From the NCBI RefSeq assembly GCF_021353235.1, contig NZ_JAJTWT010000006.1, positions 1-64,000 of the forward strand: a stretch of DNA of 64,000 bases, given 5' to 3'. Under the pieces are notes generated by a model. The model made no database searches. It saw nothing but the letters and a program-made list of their open reading frames with translations, and was not told the DNA's origin. Positions 1-8,630 of this stretch are shown in pieces. How positions within the stretch are numbered: position 1 is the first letter of the stretch; every line of letters starts with the position of its first letter. Position numbers and translations under genes: made by a program. The DNA comes from Pelomonas caseinilytica. GTDB taxonomy: Bacteria > Pseudomonadota > Gammaproteobacteria > Burkholderiales > Burkholderiaceae_C.

Positions 1-687
1 CCGCTTGAACTGCTTGGCATGGGCATAGCCGCCGGCACGACGACGCAGGCTCTGGCCCTCGCGCTCGTGCGTCATCTTGAGCTTCAGGCCCGCTCGCTTG
101 GCCAGGCGAGCGATCTTGGCCCGCGCGACCTCCAGCAATCGGCTGTCCGTCGGGTGGGCGATGGCCTTCTCCTGCACCGTGGTGTCGACCGTCACGCGCT
201 CCAGCTCTACGGGCTTGACCGCCTTCATCGCGACCGCCGCTTCGATGGTGGTCTTGAGCAATTGCTCCACGCCAGCTTCGCCCAGCACGCGTCGAAAGCG
301 ACCGAGCTGCGTGGCGTCGCAGGGCAGCTTGCTCTGGTAGTACTCCATGCCGCTGAAGAGCTGCCAGACCACGTTCTCGCTCCAGCGCTCGACCACCGAC
401 TCGTCGCTCTCGTTGAAGGCGTGCTTGAGGTACAGCAGCGCGACCATCAGCCGGATCGGCAGGCGCGGCCGACCCGCGCGGCTCACACCGCCCGCGGCCA
501 CCACCAGCGTGGGCCCAAACATGTCGGCGTCCTCGCGGGACTTGCCCATGCGGGCCTTGCGTGCGAACAGCGGGGCGAGCGACGCTTCAATCTGCGACCA
601 GGGCATGCGCCGGCCGAGAACCGCGAGCGGGTGCCGGGGATCCACCATGCCATCCAGCCGCGCGCGGAAGAAGTCGTCGGTCGCCAT
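1..687 (-). CDS. IS5-family transposase, N-terminal 229 residues (runs off window)
   Basis: DDE transposase that would cut and paste its own insertion sequence. Read on the minus strand from an ATG at 687, the frame stays open to the window edge. The protein starts MATDDFFRARL and has the family's RWSENVVWQLFSG and LPCDATQLGRFRR blocks. The first catalytic Asp is probably D168, in VTVDTTVQEKA. The C-terminal half with the other DDE residues lies outside the window, so intactness cannot be judged. It faces away from the truncated Rhs gene, and this element probably removed that gene's 5' end. An inverted repeat at 700-746 lies just upstream. Confidence 0.85.
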   Translation of the reverse strand, partial: MATDDFFRARLDGMVDPRHPLAVLGRRMPWSQIEASLAPLFARKARMGKSREDADMFGPTLVVAAGGVSRAGRPRLPIRLMVALLYLKHAFNESDESVVERWSENVVWQLFSGMEYYQSKLPCDATQLGRFRRVLGEAGVEQLLKTTIEAAVAMKAVKPVELERVTVDTTVQEKAIAHPTDSRLLEVARAKIARLAKRAGLKLKMTHEREGQSLRRRAGGYAHAKQFKR

Positions 688-699
688 TGCCAGCCCTCC

Positions 700-746
700 A
701 GAACTCCCAGAAATCAATTGCCATTGAATTTGATTCTGGGAGTTCT
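700..746. repeat. 13-bp perfect inverted repeat at the IS/Rhs junction
   Basis: AGAACTCCCAGAA (700-712) and TTCTGGGAGTTCT (734-746) are perfect reverse complements separated by 21 bp. The repeat sits between the transposase start and the first recognisable Rhs codons. It may be the element's terminal repeat facing a second copy, or a hairpin that protects the transposase gene from outside transcription. The exact end of the insertion sequence cannot be fixed from one side. Confidence 0.6.
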
Positions 747-787
747 GACCATCGGCATTCACCCCGCATCACCAGTGTTCATGCGGG

Positions 788-2158
788 TTGCGGGCGTTTT
801 GCAGGGCCGACTACGACGCCAACGGCAACGTCACGGCCATCACCGACCAGCAAGAGGGCGTCTTCAGCCGCAGCATGGGCTACGACGACCTGGACCGCCT
901 CACCAGCACCAGCGCCCCCAACGTGTGGGGCAGCGCGACCTATGCCTACGACCCCGTGGACAACCTGCGTGCGGCCACTGTGGGCAGCCGGGCCAGCACC
1001 TTCAACTTCGACGCCAACAACCAGCTCGCCAGCGCCACGACCAACGGCAGCACGACCACCTACGGCTTCGACGCGCGCGGCAACCTCACCGCCAAGGGAG
1101 GACAGACCTTCGGTTTCGACCTGGGCAACCGGCTGAGCTGGTCCTCACAGGGCGGCAGTTATGCCTACGACGGGCTGGGCCGGCGCATCAGAATCGCCAG
1201 CAGCGACGGCTCCACGCGCATCCAGGTCTACAGCCAGGCCGGGCAGCTGCTGTGGGCCACGAGCAGCGGCGGCCCGAGGCCCGCCAGCACCACGGGCTAC
1301 ATCTACCTGGGCGGCAAACAGATCGCCGAGATCGACAGCGTGGCGGGACCGCAATACGTGCACACCGATGCGCTGGGCAGTCCGGTGGCGCACACCAACG
1401 GCTCGGGTGGGTTGCTGAACCGGGCGCGATTTGAGCCCTATGGCTACGTGGCAGCGGGCACCAAGCCCAGCGCCGGCACCAGCGTCATCGGCTTCACGGG
1501 GCACGTGCAAGATGCCGAGACGGATCTCGTGTACATGCAGCAGCGGTATTACGACCCGATTGCGGGGAGGTTCCTCAGCGTTGATCCGGTCGTTACCGAT
1601 GCCAACACCGGAAAGCTCTTCGGACGGTATACCTATGTCGATAACAACCCTTATGCCAAGATTGATCCGGACGGGAGAGAACCGGGAGAGGTTGCTTACG
1701 GGGTCGGCGCAAGGCTCGTTTTCTCTAAAGAGAATGCCCAAATCCTCGCCGAGGTTGAGGCATCCGTTGGCAACACGAGAGCAGCGGGAGCAATTGCAGC
1801 GGGTCAGGCTCTTAAGGAATTAATTGGCTCGCCGACAAATATCGATGGTCAAAAAGCGGCTCAGGCTGCCAGCATTATTCTGGTGACCAAGATCGGAGCT
1901 GGAAAGCCCTTTACGAGAGCGCAAAAGCGAGATATTTTGCAGGCCAATCGTGAAAAGAACGGTGGCACTTTAAAGTCTGACAAGAGTGGCGAAGTGTTGG
2001 TTCCATCCCAGAAATCGGAAAGTGGAGTGACGCCGCCTGCGAATGAAGCCCAAGTTGATCATATTGTGCCCAGATCCAAAGGCGGCACAAATGATCCGTC
2101 GAATGCACAGGTACTTTCACGCAAGGAAAATCGGGATAAATCCGATAAAACAGAATGA
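788..2158 (+). CDS. 5'-truncated Rhs/YD-repeat protein with C-terminal HNH nuclease toxin
   Basis: Rhs proteins form a shell that encloses and delivers a variable C-terminal toxin. YD repeats (YDANGNV, YDDLDRL, YDGLGRR) run to about residue 240. The Rhs core closes with YYDPIAGRFLSVDP and ends near DPDGRE (about residue 297). The remaining ~160 residues have lower GC and end in QVDHIVPRSKGGTNDPSNA, an HNH signature with DH near residues 424-425 and Asn further on, followed by RKENRDKSD. The N-terminal portion is missing: the frame is open from 749 with only a TTG at 788 and no ribosome binding site, next to a transposase. It is therefore an orphan Rhs tail, perhaps silent or a donor for recombination. 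The downstream immunity gene overlaps its stop. Confidence 0.8.
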   Translation: MRAFCRADYDANGNVTAITDQQEGVFSRSMGYDDLDRLTSTSAPNVWGSATYAYDPVDNLRAATVGSRASTFNFDANNQLASATTNGSTTTYGFDARGNLTAKGGQTFGFDLGNRLSWSSQGGSYAYDGLGRRIRIASSDGSTRIQVYSQAGQLLWATSSGGPRPASTTGYIYLGGKQIAEIDSVAGPQYVHTDALGSPVAHTNGSGGLLNRARFEPYGYVAAGTKPSAGTSVIGFTGHVQDAETDLVYMQQRYYDPIAGRFLSVDPVVTDANTGKLFGRYTYVDNNPYAKIDPDGREPGEVAYGVGARLVFSKENAQILAEVEASVGNTRAAGAIAAGQALKELIGSPTNIDGQKAAQAASIILVTKIGAGKPFTRAQKRDILQANREKNGGTLKSDKSGEVLVPSQKSESGVTPPANEAQVDHIVPRSKGGTNDPSNAQVLSRKENRDKSDKTE

Positions 2159-2460
2159 GTAAGAAAAGCGAAATATTGCGATGTGCTGCTATTGTTTGTT
2201 CACATGTGGCTAAAGATCGAAAGCCAATTTTGGTGGCAGACCGCGAGACACCCGAGGATCCAGCGGATAGCGGTTGGCAGTTTTTGTGCGGGGCAGAATT
2301 TGAGGAATGGAACTTGGCGCAAGTGTGGTCGCTGGGAGAGGTTATTGATGTCGAGCCAACACTGGAGCCTTTTATTAATATGAATGCTGGGTCTAGGTTG
2401 GTTAGAAATTCTGCTCAGGATGAGTGGATGCAATTGCCGGGCGAGGTCGAAAAGCATTGA
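2155..2460 (+). CDS. Imm33/DUF2185-type immunity protein
   Basis: Cytoplasmic protein of 101 residues that probably binds and blocks the HNH toxin encoded just upstream. Its ATG overlaps the Rhs stop codon (ATGA), the usual toxin-immunity coupling. The block DSGWQFLCGAEFEEW near residues 37-51, followed by a WSLGEVI segment and a second conserved Pro/Leu block, matches the DUF2185 (Imm33) pattern as I know it. There is no signal peptide or membrane segment. Base composition is AT-richer than the surrounding chromosome, as usual for laterally moving immunity genes. The family call comes from motif recognition, not a search. Confidence 0.7.
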   Translation: MSKKSEILRCAAIVCSHVAKDRKPILVADRETPEDPADSGWQFLCGAEFEEWNLAQVWSLGEVIDVEPTLEPFINMNAGSRLVRNSAQDEWMQLPGEVEKH

Positions 2461-2532
2461 AATTACCGTTGCCACATTTGTGGTCAGCCCGCCGAGTGGT
2501 ATCAAACCGCCGAAACCTCCTGAGGAGAAGAA
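2461..2532 (+). other. Short spacer holding a degenerate cassette tail
   Basis: The 72 bp between the Imm33 gene and the next gene contain GTGGTCAGCCC (2480-2490), found again at 3161-3171 after the following gene. Conceptual translation around both copies gives a similar GQP...WY peptide, so both look like leftovers of one ancestral coding end. No intact gene is present. Confidence 0.4.
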
Positions 2533-3108
2533 GTGAAAACCATTGAGAGTTGGCTCCCGGAGGTGTTGCCTAGAATCTTTGAGGATCGCGATGTTCAACT
2601 GGAGTTAGGGAAGCGCCTGGAAAGTATTGATCCTCGAATCAGATGGGAGGCGGGTCCGCATGGCAGCCAGGGATCATTTTTGGCGTTCAGCCCTAACTTT
2701 CACAACGATTTATTGCCTTTGACCGAAGAGCTTGCGAGGGCCATGCCGAAAATACAAGGGTGGCACTTCTTTGGAGCAAAGCCAAGAAAGCACTGGTCTG
2801 TGAGGAAGGTGCTCTTCAAGGGGGTTGAGTATTTCTTCGACGAATGGCGCTATCGGCTGGTCATGTTCAAGGGAGGTGAGTTCTTTGACATTGATTTCTT
2901 TACATTCAATCCAGAAATCGACGAGCGTGATCGAGCTGGGCTGGGTGTTTTTTTGGCTTGCTCTGAGCTAGGTGAGAAGCTGTTTATGCGTGCGATTGAT
3001 CGCGTCAATGTTGATGTGAAGCCGCAGACTGGTGAAACAACTATTCACATAGAGTCGCTCTTCGAGCAGATCACAGATTTATTCCACGGAGAGTTGCCTT
3101 CCGAATAG
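2533..3108 (+). CDS. Hypothetical protein, candidate second immunity protein
   Basis: A 191-residue soluble protein starting with GTG after a GAGGAGAAGAA ribosome binding site. It is rich in aromatic residues (GWHFFGAKPRKHW, FFDEWRYRL, FFDIDFFTF) and has no signal peptide or membrane helix. I do not recognise a named family with certainty. The N-terminal pattern of a short acidic region, then SPNFHNDLLPLTEELA, then GWHFFGAKP resembles small hypothetical proteins found near polymorphic toxins. Its place after a toxin-immunity pair and its AT-rich composition suggest a stored immunity gene whose toxin has been lost. That role is an inference. Confidence 0.6.
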   Translation: MKTIESWLPEVLPRIFEDRDVQLELGKRLESIDPRIRWEAGPHGSQGSFLAFSPNFHNDLLPLTEELARAMPKIQGWHFFGAKPRKHWSVRKVLFKGVEYFFDEWRYRLVMFKGGEFFDIDFFTFNPEIDERDRAGLGVFLACSELGEKLFMRAIDRVNVDVKPQTGETTIHIESLFEQITDLFHGELPSE

Positions 3109-3197
3109 TCCGAAGGCACGGTGAGCTGAAAGCAAATTTGGGCTGTGACCGACTACATCCGTGGTCAGCCCAAAGGCACGCGCTGGTACTTCCAACG
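3109..3197. other. Spacer between convergent toxin loci with degenerate coding tail
   Basis: The sequence holds GTGGTCAGCCC (3161-3171), shared with 2480-2490. The plus frame ends in YIRGQPKGTRWYFQR then a stop, with no start codon. It could be the relic of an Rhs cassette end or of a recombinase N-terminus. It separates the two convergent Rhs loci. Confidence 0.35.
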
Positions 3198-3623
3198 TTA
3201 AGTCAGGGCGGCATTGACCTGTCGCTCAATTTCGCTCGGATCATCCGTAGACATGGCTGCCTCATATATTGCTTCGTGCCACTGGTCCGGTTGGAGAGCA
3301 ACAGCGGCCAATAGCGCAGAAGCAGCTCGCGCTTCAGAAAATAAAAGCAATGCCTCCTCGTTCGTTCCGTCTTGCGCTTCGCTCAGAGAAAAGTACGTTC
3401 CATCCTTTTCGTCGATAAATAATTTCAAGGCTTCAATTATTTTAGGCGTGGTTGTATTGCATCGAAAACAGTCGAGCGCGCCTTTAATGACTGGATCGAT
3501 CGACTGGAGGCATGCGACAGCAGCATCGCACGCGGCCAGAACTGCCGCCCTACGGCTTGGCAGCGTAGCGCGTTGAAACGCGCGATCCAATTGTGGCGAG
3601 AATGTATAAAGACGAGATGGCAT
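3198..3623 (-). CDS. Candidate immunity protein for the Rhs deaminase toxin
   Basis: A 141-residue soluble, mostly helical protein. Its ATG follows the TAA of the Rhs toxin gene with no spacing, so the two are translationally coupled and transcribed together. By position it should neutralise the deaminase-like C-terminus. The sequence is Ala/Leu-rich with two Cys in LDCFRCN near residues 50-56. I do not recognise a named immunity family. There is no signal peptide, as expected for a protein acting in the cytoplasm of the producer. The call rests on context; the protein could in principle be unrelated. Confidence 0.6.
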   Translation of the reverse strand: MPSRLYTFSPQLDRAFQRATLPSRRAAVLAACDAAVACLQSIDPVIKGALDCFRCNTTTPKIIEALKLFIDEKDGTYFSLSEAQDGTNEEALLLFSEARAASALLAAVALQPDQWHEAIYEAAMSTDDPSEIERQVNAALT

Positions 3624-6065
3624 TTATGGTCCCTTAAGAGGCGTCACCGGATATCCACCTGCACCGTCAATTGCACCAGCACATCCGGCACAAATCGGTC
3701 GGGTCGCGCCGACGGGGCCAAGTCGCAGCCCATTCAGATTCGAGAAGTTTGCGATATCGGCTTCCGCATGCCCTCGGCCGGGCACCATTGTTTCCCATGG
3801 ATTGAGATCAAAGCCCGGGCGCAAGTAGCCTCGCGGTTCGTTCGTTCCTATGAGAATAATTGGTTCGCCCGTCGCGGTCTCAGCGTAAGCAGCTCCGAGG
3901 GTAATGTATCTATTGTCCGGAATCAAAGAGCGCAACTGCTCTGCTCTAAATTTAACGAAATTGTCCCAAGATGCGCTGCATCGACCGGAATTCTGATTTG
4001 TCAGCACATCTCTATAAATTTCCATCAAATCGCGAACATTATTTCTATCGTAGACGTTCGCGCCTTGTTCGGAAATCGTTTCATAGCGAAAGCCGGGTCT
4101 TACCTCGCGAATCAATTCAATGAGTCGGTTTGCTTGCGGTATTGCAATTGCCTGCTCAAATGTGATTGTTGAGTCGGGCCGAATCAGTCGATTTCGATTA
4201 AGGCCGGCGGGGTCGACGCCATCCAGTGGTGAATTGGCAACGTAGGCATAGGAATTTATTCCGCCAGCTTGACCAATTGGGTCGCCCTGAACATATCGAC
4301 CGGTCGATGGGTCATAGTCCCGAAAGTGGTTGTAATGCCTTCCGCCAAACGCCTCAAACTGTTGGCCCGGAAACCTCAAGTTCTGCTGCAGCGCCGCCAA
4401 CCCCGCCGTCGGCTGTTGTTCGGCTAGGTTGCCGCCGAATGGGTCGCCCATCCAGCGCCAGCGCACCTGCCCGGAAGCGTCCAGAACCATTCTGGGCGTG
4501 TCCAGATGATCGGTATGGATGGCATATAGCTGGACCCCACCAGACCCGGTCGAGTCGGTCTTGACCACCGCCACCGGCGTATCCCCAAACCAGATGTACT
4601 CGGTGATCGGCGTGCCATCGGCCTGGTATTCGCCCAGGAGGTGGTTGTCAGTGTCATAGGCGTACAGAGTGACCGTGCGCGGGTTGCTCGGGCTGCCCGT
4701 CCACTGGCTGCGCGTGACGCGTCGTCCCAGGCCGTCGTAGCCGAAGTCCACGCCTGCGGCGTTCGCTTGGAGCATGCTGGCAAGCCGGCCTTCCAAGCTG
4801 TAGCTCGCGGTGTAGCTGGCCGACGAACCACTCTCGTTGTCGCTCTTGGTCGAGCCGTCCTCCCAATAGAGCAGAGTGCGGCTGGGGTTGGTCAGGCCAT
4901 CGAGCCGGTTGCTGGTGGCCGAGACGGTGTAGGCGCGCGTCGTGCTGCCGGTGGTTGATGCGGTGCGATTGCCGTTGGCGTCGTAGCTGTAGGCATAGTT
5001 GATCGACCCCGTCACCGACACCAGCCGCCCGAGTTCGTCGTAGCCAAAGCTCTGGTCATAGGCAGGCGCCGCCTGGGCCGATGCCGCGGTGTAGTGAGTG
5101 AATCGACTGATGCGGTCCGCGTCGTCATATGTGATGTCGCGCACGAGGTTGCCCAGAGGCTGGCGCACCAAACGGCCATTCGCGTCGTAAACGCGCTGGT
5201 GCAGCCGCCCGACGCCGCCCAGGCGCCAAATCCAGCTTTGCACGGGCCCGAACGGGCTCATGACCGCCTGGTCGAGCAATGCGGTCACCACGCCGCCCGC
5301 GCTCATGCCCGTGGACACCGGCCGGCCGTTGACCCGGCCGATATAGACGGAGCGACCCGAGGGATAGGTCAGCTTGGTGACGTTGCCGTTCTCGATGCCA
5401 TAGGTGACGGTCAGCGGCACCCCGATCGCACCGGTCTGGACCGTCTTCGTGACCTGCCCGTTGCTGTTGTATTGGACGGTGGTGGTGGCATCGGGCGTGG
5501 CCGCCGTGGTGATATGCCCGACGCCGCTGCCGAAGTTGCCACCGGTCTGGTCGTAGGTCAGGGTGATGGTGCGACTCGCATTCCCGGAGCGGCTGTAGAC
5601 CACCTGCTTGACGCGGTTGAGCGCGTCATAGCCGTAGGTCGCAAGCACCCCTCGGGCGTCGGTGCGTGTCTTCAGGTTTCCGGCGGTGTCGAAGGTGCTG
5701 TTGGTCGTGCCGGTATCGGGGCTGACCAATTGCTTGACGTCACCGAGACCCGTCGACTGGTACTGCGTGACGAGATTGCGCGGGTCCGTGATGGACGTCA
5801 GCTGGTCCAGGTAGTCATAGCCCAGCTTGAGGAGGCCGTTCTTGGCGTCCGTGATGCTGGTGCGCCTGCCCAGAGCGTCATAGCCCTGCTGGGTGGCCAA
5901 GGCCTTCGTGGCGGGGGCTAACGTTGTCTTGGTGGGGTTGCCCTCGGCGTCGTACTCGTATTTGGCGACGGGTGCGGGGGAGGCCGGCGGCGCAGGCAGG
6001 GTCTGAGCGATTGCAGCGGCACTTGCCGCCCATGCCGTGAATGCCATCAGGATTGGACGACGCAT
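3624..6065 (-). CDS. Secreted Rhs/YD protein with C-terminal deaminase-like toxin
   Basis: An 813-residue protein with an apparent signal peptide (MRRPILMAFTAWAASAAAIAQ), then YD repeats from about residue 36 (YEYDAEGNPTK) and an Rhs core ending YDPSTGRYVQGDPIGQAGG and DPAGL near residue 622. The last ~190 residues are unrelated to the repeats and AT-richer. They carry GRGHAEADI (His about 766) and RPICAGCAGAI (Cys about 792 and 795), the HxE plus PxCxxC zinc/catalytic motifs of the cytidine-deaminase fold used by many polymorphic toxins. The predicted target is a base in nucleic acid or a nucleotide. The start is supported by GGGAGGGAG just upstream, inside the end of the preceding gene. The immunity candidate follows without a gap. 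Confidence 0.85.
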   Translation of the reverse strand: MRRPILMAFTAWAASAAAIAQTLPAPPASPAPVAKYEYDAEGNPTKTTLAPATKALATQQGYDALGRRTSITDAKNGLLKLGYDYLDQLTSITDPRNLVTQYQSTGLGDVKQLVSPDTGTTNSTFDTAGNLKTRTDARGVLATYGYDALNRVKQVVYSRSGNASRTITLTYDQTGGNFGSGVGHITTAATPDATTTVQYNSNGQVTKTVQTGAIGVPLTVTYGIENGNVTKLTYPSGRSVYIGRVNGRPVSTGMSAGGVVTALLDQAVMSPFGPVQSWIWRLGGVGRLHQRVYDANGRLVRQPLGNLVRDITYDDADRISRFTHYTAASAQAAPAYDQSFGYDELGRLVSVTGSINYAYSYDANGNRTASTTGSTTRAYTVSATSNRLDGLTNPSRTLLYWEDGSTKSDNESGSSASYTASYSLEGRLASMLQANAAGVDFGYDGLGRRVTRSQWTGSPSNPRTVTLYAYDTDNHLLGEYQADGTPITEYIWFGDTPVAVVKTDSTGSGGVQLYAIHTDHLDTPRMVLDASGQVRWRWMGDPFGGNLAEQQPTAGLAALQQNLRFPGQQFEAFGGRHYNHFRDYDPSTGRYVQGDPIGQAGGINSYAYVANSPLDGVDPAGLNRNRLIRPDSTITFEQAIAIPQANRLIELIREVRPGFRYETISEQGANVYDRNNVRDLMEIYRDVLTNQNSGRCSASWDNFVKFRAEQLRSLIPDNRYITLGAAYAETATGEPIILIGTNEPRGYLRPGFDLNPWETMVPGRGHAEADIANFSNLNGLRLGPVGATRPICAGCAGAIDGAGGYPVTPLKGP

Positions 6066-6068
6066 GAT

Positions 6069-8624
6069 TCACTCCCTCCCCGTGACTTGCTGGATGCGAT
6101 TGAGCGCATCGGGCACGCGAGCGAGCGTGCGGGCCAATCTGCCAGTGGGGTCGGAGACGTTTTCCGTGACCCGGTTGCCACTGTTGTCCAGGCTGTAGCT
6201 GATCTTGTTGCCCAGGTCGTCAGCGATGCTGGTCAACCGGTGGGCGTTGTCATAGCCGTAGCTGATCGTGCTGGAGTCGGGGAAGGTGACGGTCTTGAGC
6301 AAGCCGGTGGGCCAGTAGTCGAAGCGGGTCGACAGAGCGTCCGTTGTCACGCTCTTGATCCGTTGCCGCAGGTCGAATGTGCGGGTCGTGGTCATGCCGT
6401 TGGCATCGACCATTTCGAGCCATTGGCCGGCCGGGTCGTACTTCGTGTAGCGGGCAACGACCTGGTTGAGCGCGTTGGTCACCGTATTCAAGTCGCCCAA
6501 CGTGTGGTCGGTCGTGGTGTCGGCGTAATAGGCGTTGGTCGTCGCATTGCCGAGCGGGTCCTTCACGGTCAGCACTTGGCCGAAATCGTTGTATTGCCAT
6601 TGGTAGGTGCGCGCCGCCAGGCTGGTGTCCTTCGATGCCGCGAATCCTTGAGAGCCGTTGCTGTCCGTCGTGGCAATCTCGTGACGCCGGCACAGCACGG
6701 CCAGCGGCCGGCCATCGGGCAATTTGACGGGCGTCAAAGTACAACTCGCCACACCGCCGAGAACCGGGTCCGACTGGCCGTTGTAGACCCAATAGACCAG
6801 CTTCCTTGGCAGGGCTCGTGCCACCGGCACTCGCCATTGCGGGTGCCACTGCGTCGAGACCTTGCGCACGCCGATGGGCAGAGAGGCGGCGGCCGATACA
6901 TAGCTCGCGCAGTTCGCCGACGACCCGAGTCCTTCCACGCGCACGCTTTCGAGGTTGCGCACCGGGTCGCTGACGATGCAGGTTCGCGTGCCATTGAAGT
7001 CGTTGCGGCTCGCGACGTTGCCATTGGCGTCATAGGTGCGAGACGCGTCGGCCCCGATCACCGCCTGGTTGGACTTGGACTGGAAAGTCAGTGGATGCGC
7101 CACGCCGCTGTAGACCGCGAAGCTCACCTGGCGCACGGTGCCGAGGGCATCGGTGATCGACACCACGCCCGTGTTGGCGTATTGAACGCTGACACGTTCC
7201 ACCCCTCCGGCCTTTTGCGAGGACGTCGCTCGCCCCACCGCGTCGAAAGTCCAGTACCGGTCCTCGACCGTCGCCTCATCAACCGTGCTCGTCAGGGCGT
7301 GCGCAGGCGTTGCAGGGTCGGCCCGCCCCGCCTCGTTGTACCGGTAGCTTCGTCCGGACTGGTCCGCGAACGTGACGCTCGTGAGGTTCAAGGCGGCGTC
7401 ATAGTCGAAAGTTTCCGACCGTCCTCCCGTCCAACCGATTGCGGACAGCCTGCCGTCGTCGCGATAGGAGAAATCGAGGCTGCGGCCGAACATGTCGACG
7501 ACATGATCGACATTCCCTGCGCTCATCTGAACGTCTCGCTTGAAGCCGTCCATGGTGGTGATGCTGATGAGCGTGCCGCCGTCGTAGATTTCCAGTTCGT
7601 TGTCAGGCGTGCGTACGATCCACGACGAGGGGTTCGATCCGCCACCCGAGTAGACGGCGGTCAGGGTGAAGTTCACATCGGAATCCGACGTCCATGACCC
7701 CGAACTCGTCTCCGTGAAGTAAAGCCATTTGCCATTCGGCCGGCTCAAGGAGACCCGGCGAGGCGTCGCCGCTAAATGGGTGTAAAGCGAGCGCTCGTAG
7801 TGATGACGCCAGCCGTATCCGAGGCTTCCCAGCAGTGGAGCGCGGCTGTTGTAGTAGCGGCGGAATTGCAGGGCACCACCGGCGCTCAGATCGGTGTTGG
7901 ACTGGAAGCTGTTGCCGTTGGCGTAGTTGATCGGATCGCCACAGAACTTCGAGCAGTCATCGTCGTCGCCATCATCCTTGGTGCCGGGGGGAACAAGGTT
8001 GGATTCCAGCAGTTGAAGATCCGTTGTTGAGTTGTCGGCGGCACGCTGCAGCCGACGAATTTCCCCTACACCGTCTCCCAGCCAAACGTCATCAGCGTTG
8101 TTGAACTCCGCGCCCAAGTTCATCGACTGTTGAACATGCAGAGCATTGAATCTGCCAGCAGGTACCGTGATCGTTTCAAATCCAACCACGGTGACCGAGG
8201 CCGTGTATGGAACTACCTGGCTCCCTTGAGCCGACTGCCAGTTCAATGAGCCTGATGAGTTGAACGTCTGCCCAAGTTCTGCCGATTTCGGCAAAAAGAG
8301 CAGCGCCGGCGAGAACGTCTCAGTTCCTACGTCGTCTATCTGTTTTGGCAATTGGATCGACGCACCTCCGTCAAGAAAGAAATACTGCGCATTTGTGACG
8401 CAGTCGCCGTCGACCTGATTAAATGTTGGAGCCTGACTGTTTCCGGTGGAATACACCAACGTCGTACCAACGCCTGCTTTGGATTTGCAGGCGTACGTCC
8501 ACCGGTTCCCGCCGGCCATGGGCCAATAGCGTGACACATCTATGGGCGTAGCCCACACCACAAACGGCCAGTTCAAAGCGCACAGCCCTATCCCTAGAGC
8601 AACGCTCCTCAAGTTGTTTTTCAT
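6069..8624 (-). CDS. Secreted Rhs/YD N-terminal partner protein with DUF6531-like region
   Basis: About 851 residues from the ATG at 8624, chosen over an upstream GTG (8642) because AGGGAGA lies at ideal spacing. A signal peptide (MKNNLRSVALGIGLCAL...) is followed by a beta-rich N-terminal module with YWPMAGGNRW and VPAGRFNALHV, then an acidic DDGDDDDCSKFCGDP segment. A DUF6531-like GDPINYANGNSF block sits near residue 230, and YD repeats follow to the end (YDNAHRLTSI). It lacks an Rhs core end and a toxin. It stops 3 bp before the start of the toxin-bearing gene, so the shell appears split over two exported proteins. Whether they assemble together is inference. Confidence 0.8.
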   Translation of the reverse strand: MKNNLRSVALGIGLCALNWPFVVWATPIDVSRYWPMAGGNRWTYACKSKAGVGTTLVYSTGNSQAPTFNQVDGDCVTNAQYFFLDGGASIQLPKQIDDVGTETFSPALLFLPKSAELGQTFNSSGSLNWQSAQGSQVVPYTASVTVVGFETITVPAGRFNALHVQQSMNLGAEFNNADDVWLGDGVGEIRRLQRAADNSTTDLQLLESNLVPPGTKDDGDDDDCSKFCGDPINYANGNSFQSNTDLSAGGALQFRRYYNSRAPLLGSLGYGWRHHYERSLYTHLAATPRRVSLSRPNGKWLYFTETSSGSWTSDSDVNFTLTAVYSGGGSNPSSWIVRTPDNELEIYDGGTLISITTMDGFKRDVQMSAGNVDHVVDMFGRSLDFSYRDDGRLSAIGWTGGRSETFDYDAALNLTSVTFADQSGRSYRYNEAGRADPATPAHALTSTVDEATVEDRYWTFDAVGRATSSQKAGGVERVSVQYANTGVVSITDALGTVRQVSFAVYSGVAHPLTFQSKSNQAVIGADASRTYDANGNVASRNDFNGTRTCIVSDPVRNLESVRVEGLGSSANCASYVSAAASLPIGVRKVSTQWHPQWRVPVARALPRKLVYWVYNGQSDPVLGGVASCTLTPVKLPDGRPLAVLCRRHEIATTDSNGSQGFAASKDTSLAARTYQWQYNDFGQVLTVKDPLGNATTNAYYADTTTDHTLGDLNTVTNALNQVVARYTKYDPAGQWLEMVDANGMTTTRTFDLRQRIKSVTTDALSTRFDYWPTGLLKTVTFPDSSTISYGYDNAHRLTSIADDLGNKISYSLDNSGNRVTENVSDPTGRLARTLARVPDALNRIQQVTGRE

Positions 8625-8630
8625 GACTCT

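Noticed and set aside
6065-6072. Frameshift splitting a single Rhs gene
   Set aside because: The downstream frame begins with its own ribosome binding site and signal peptide. The upstream frame stops 3 bp before it, which fits two genuine genes better than a broken one, although re-sequencing would settle it.
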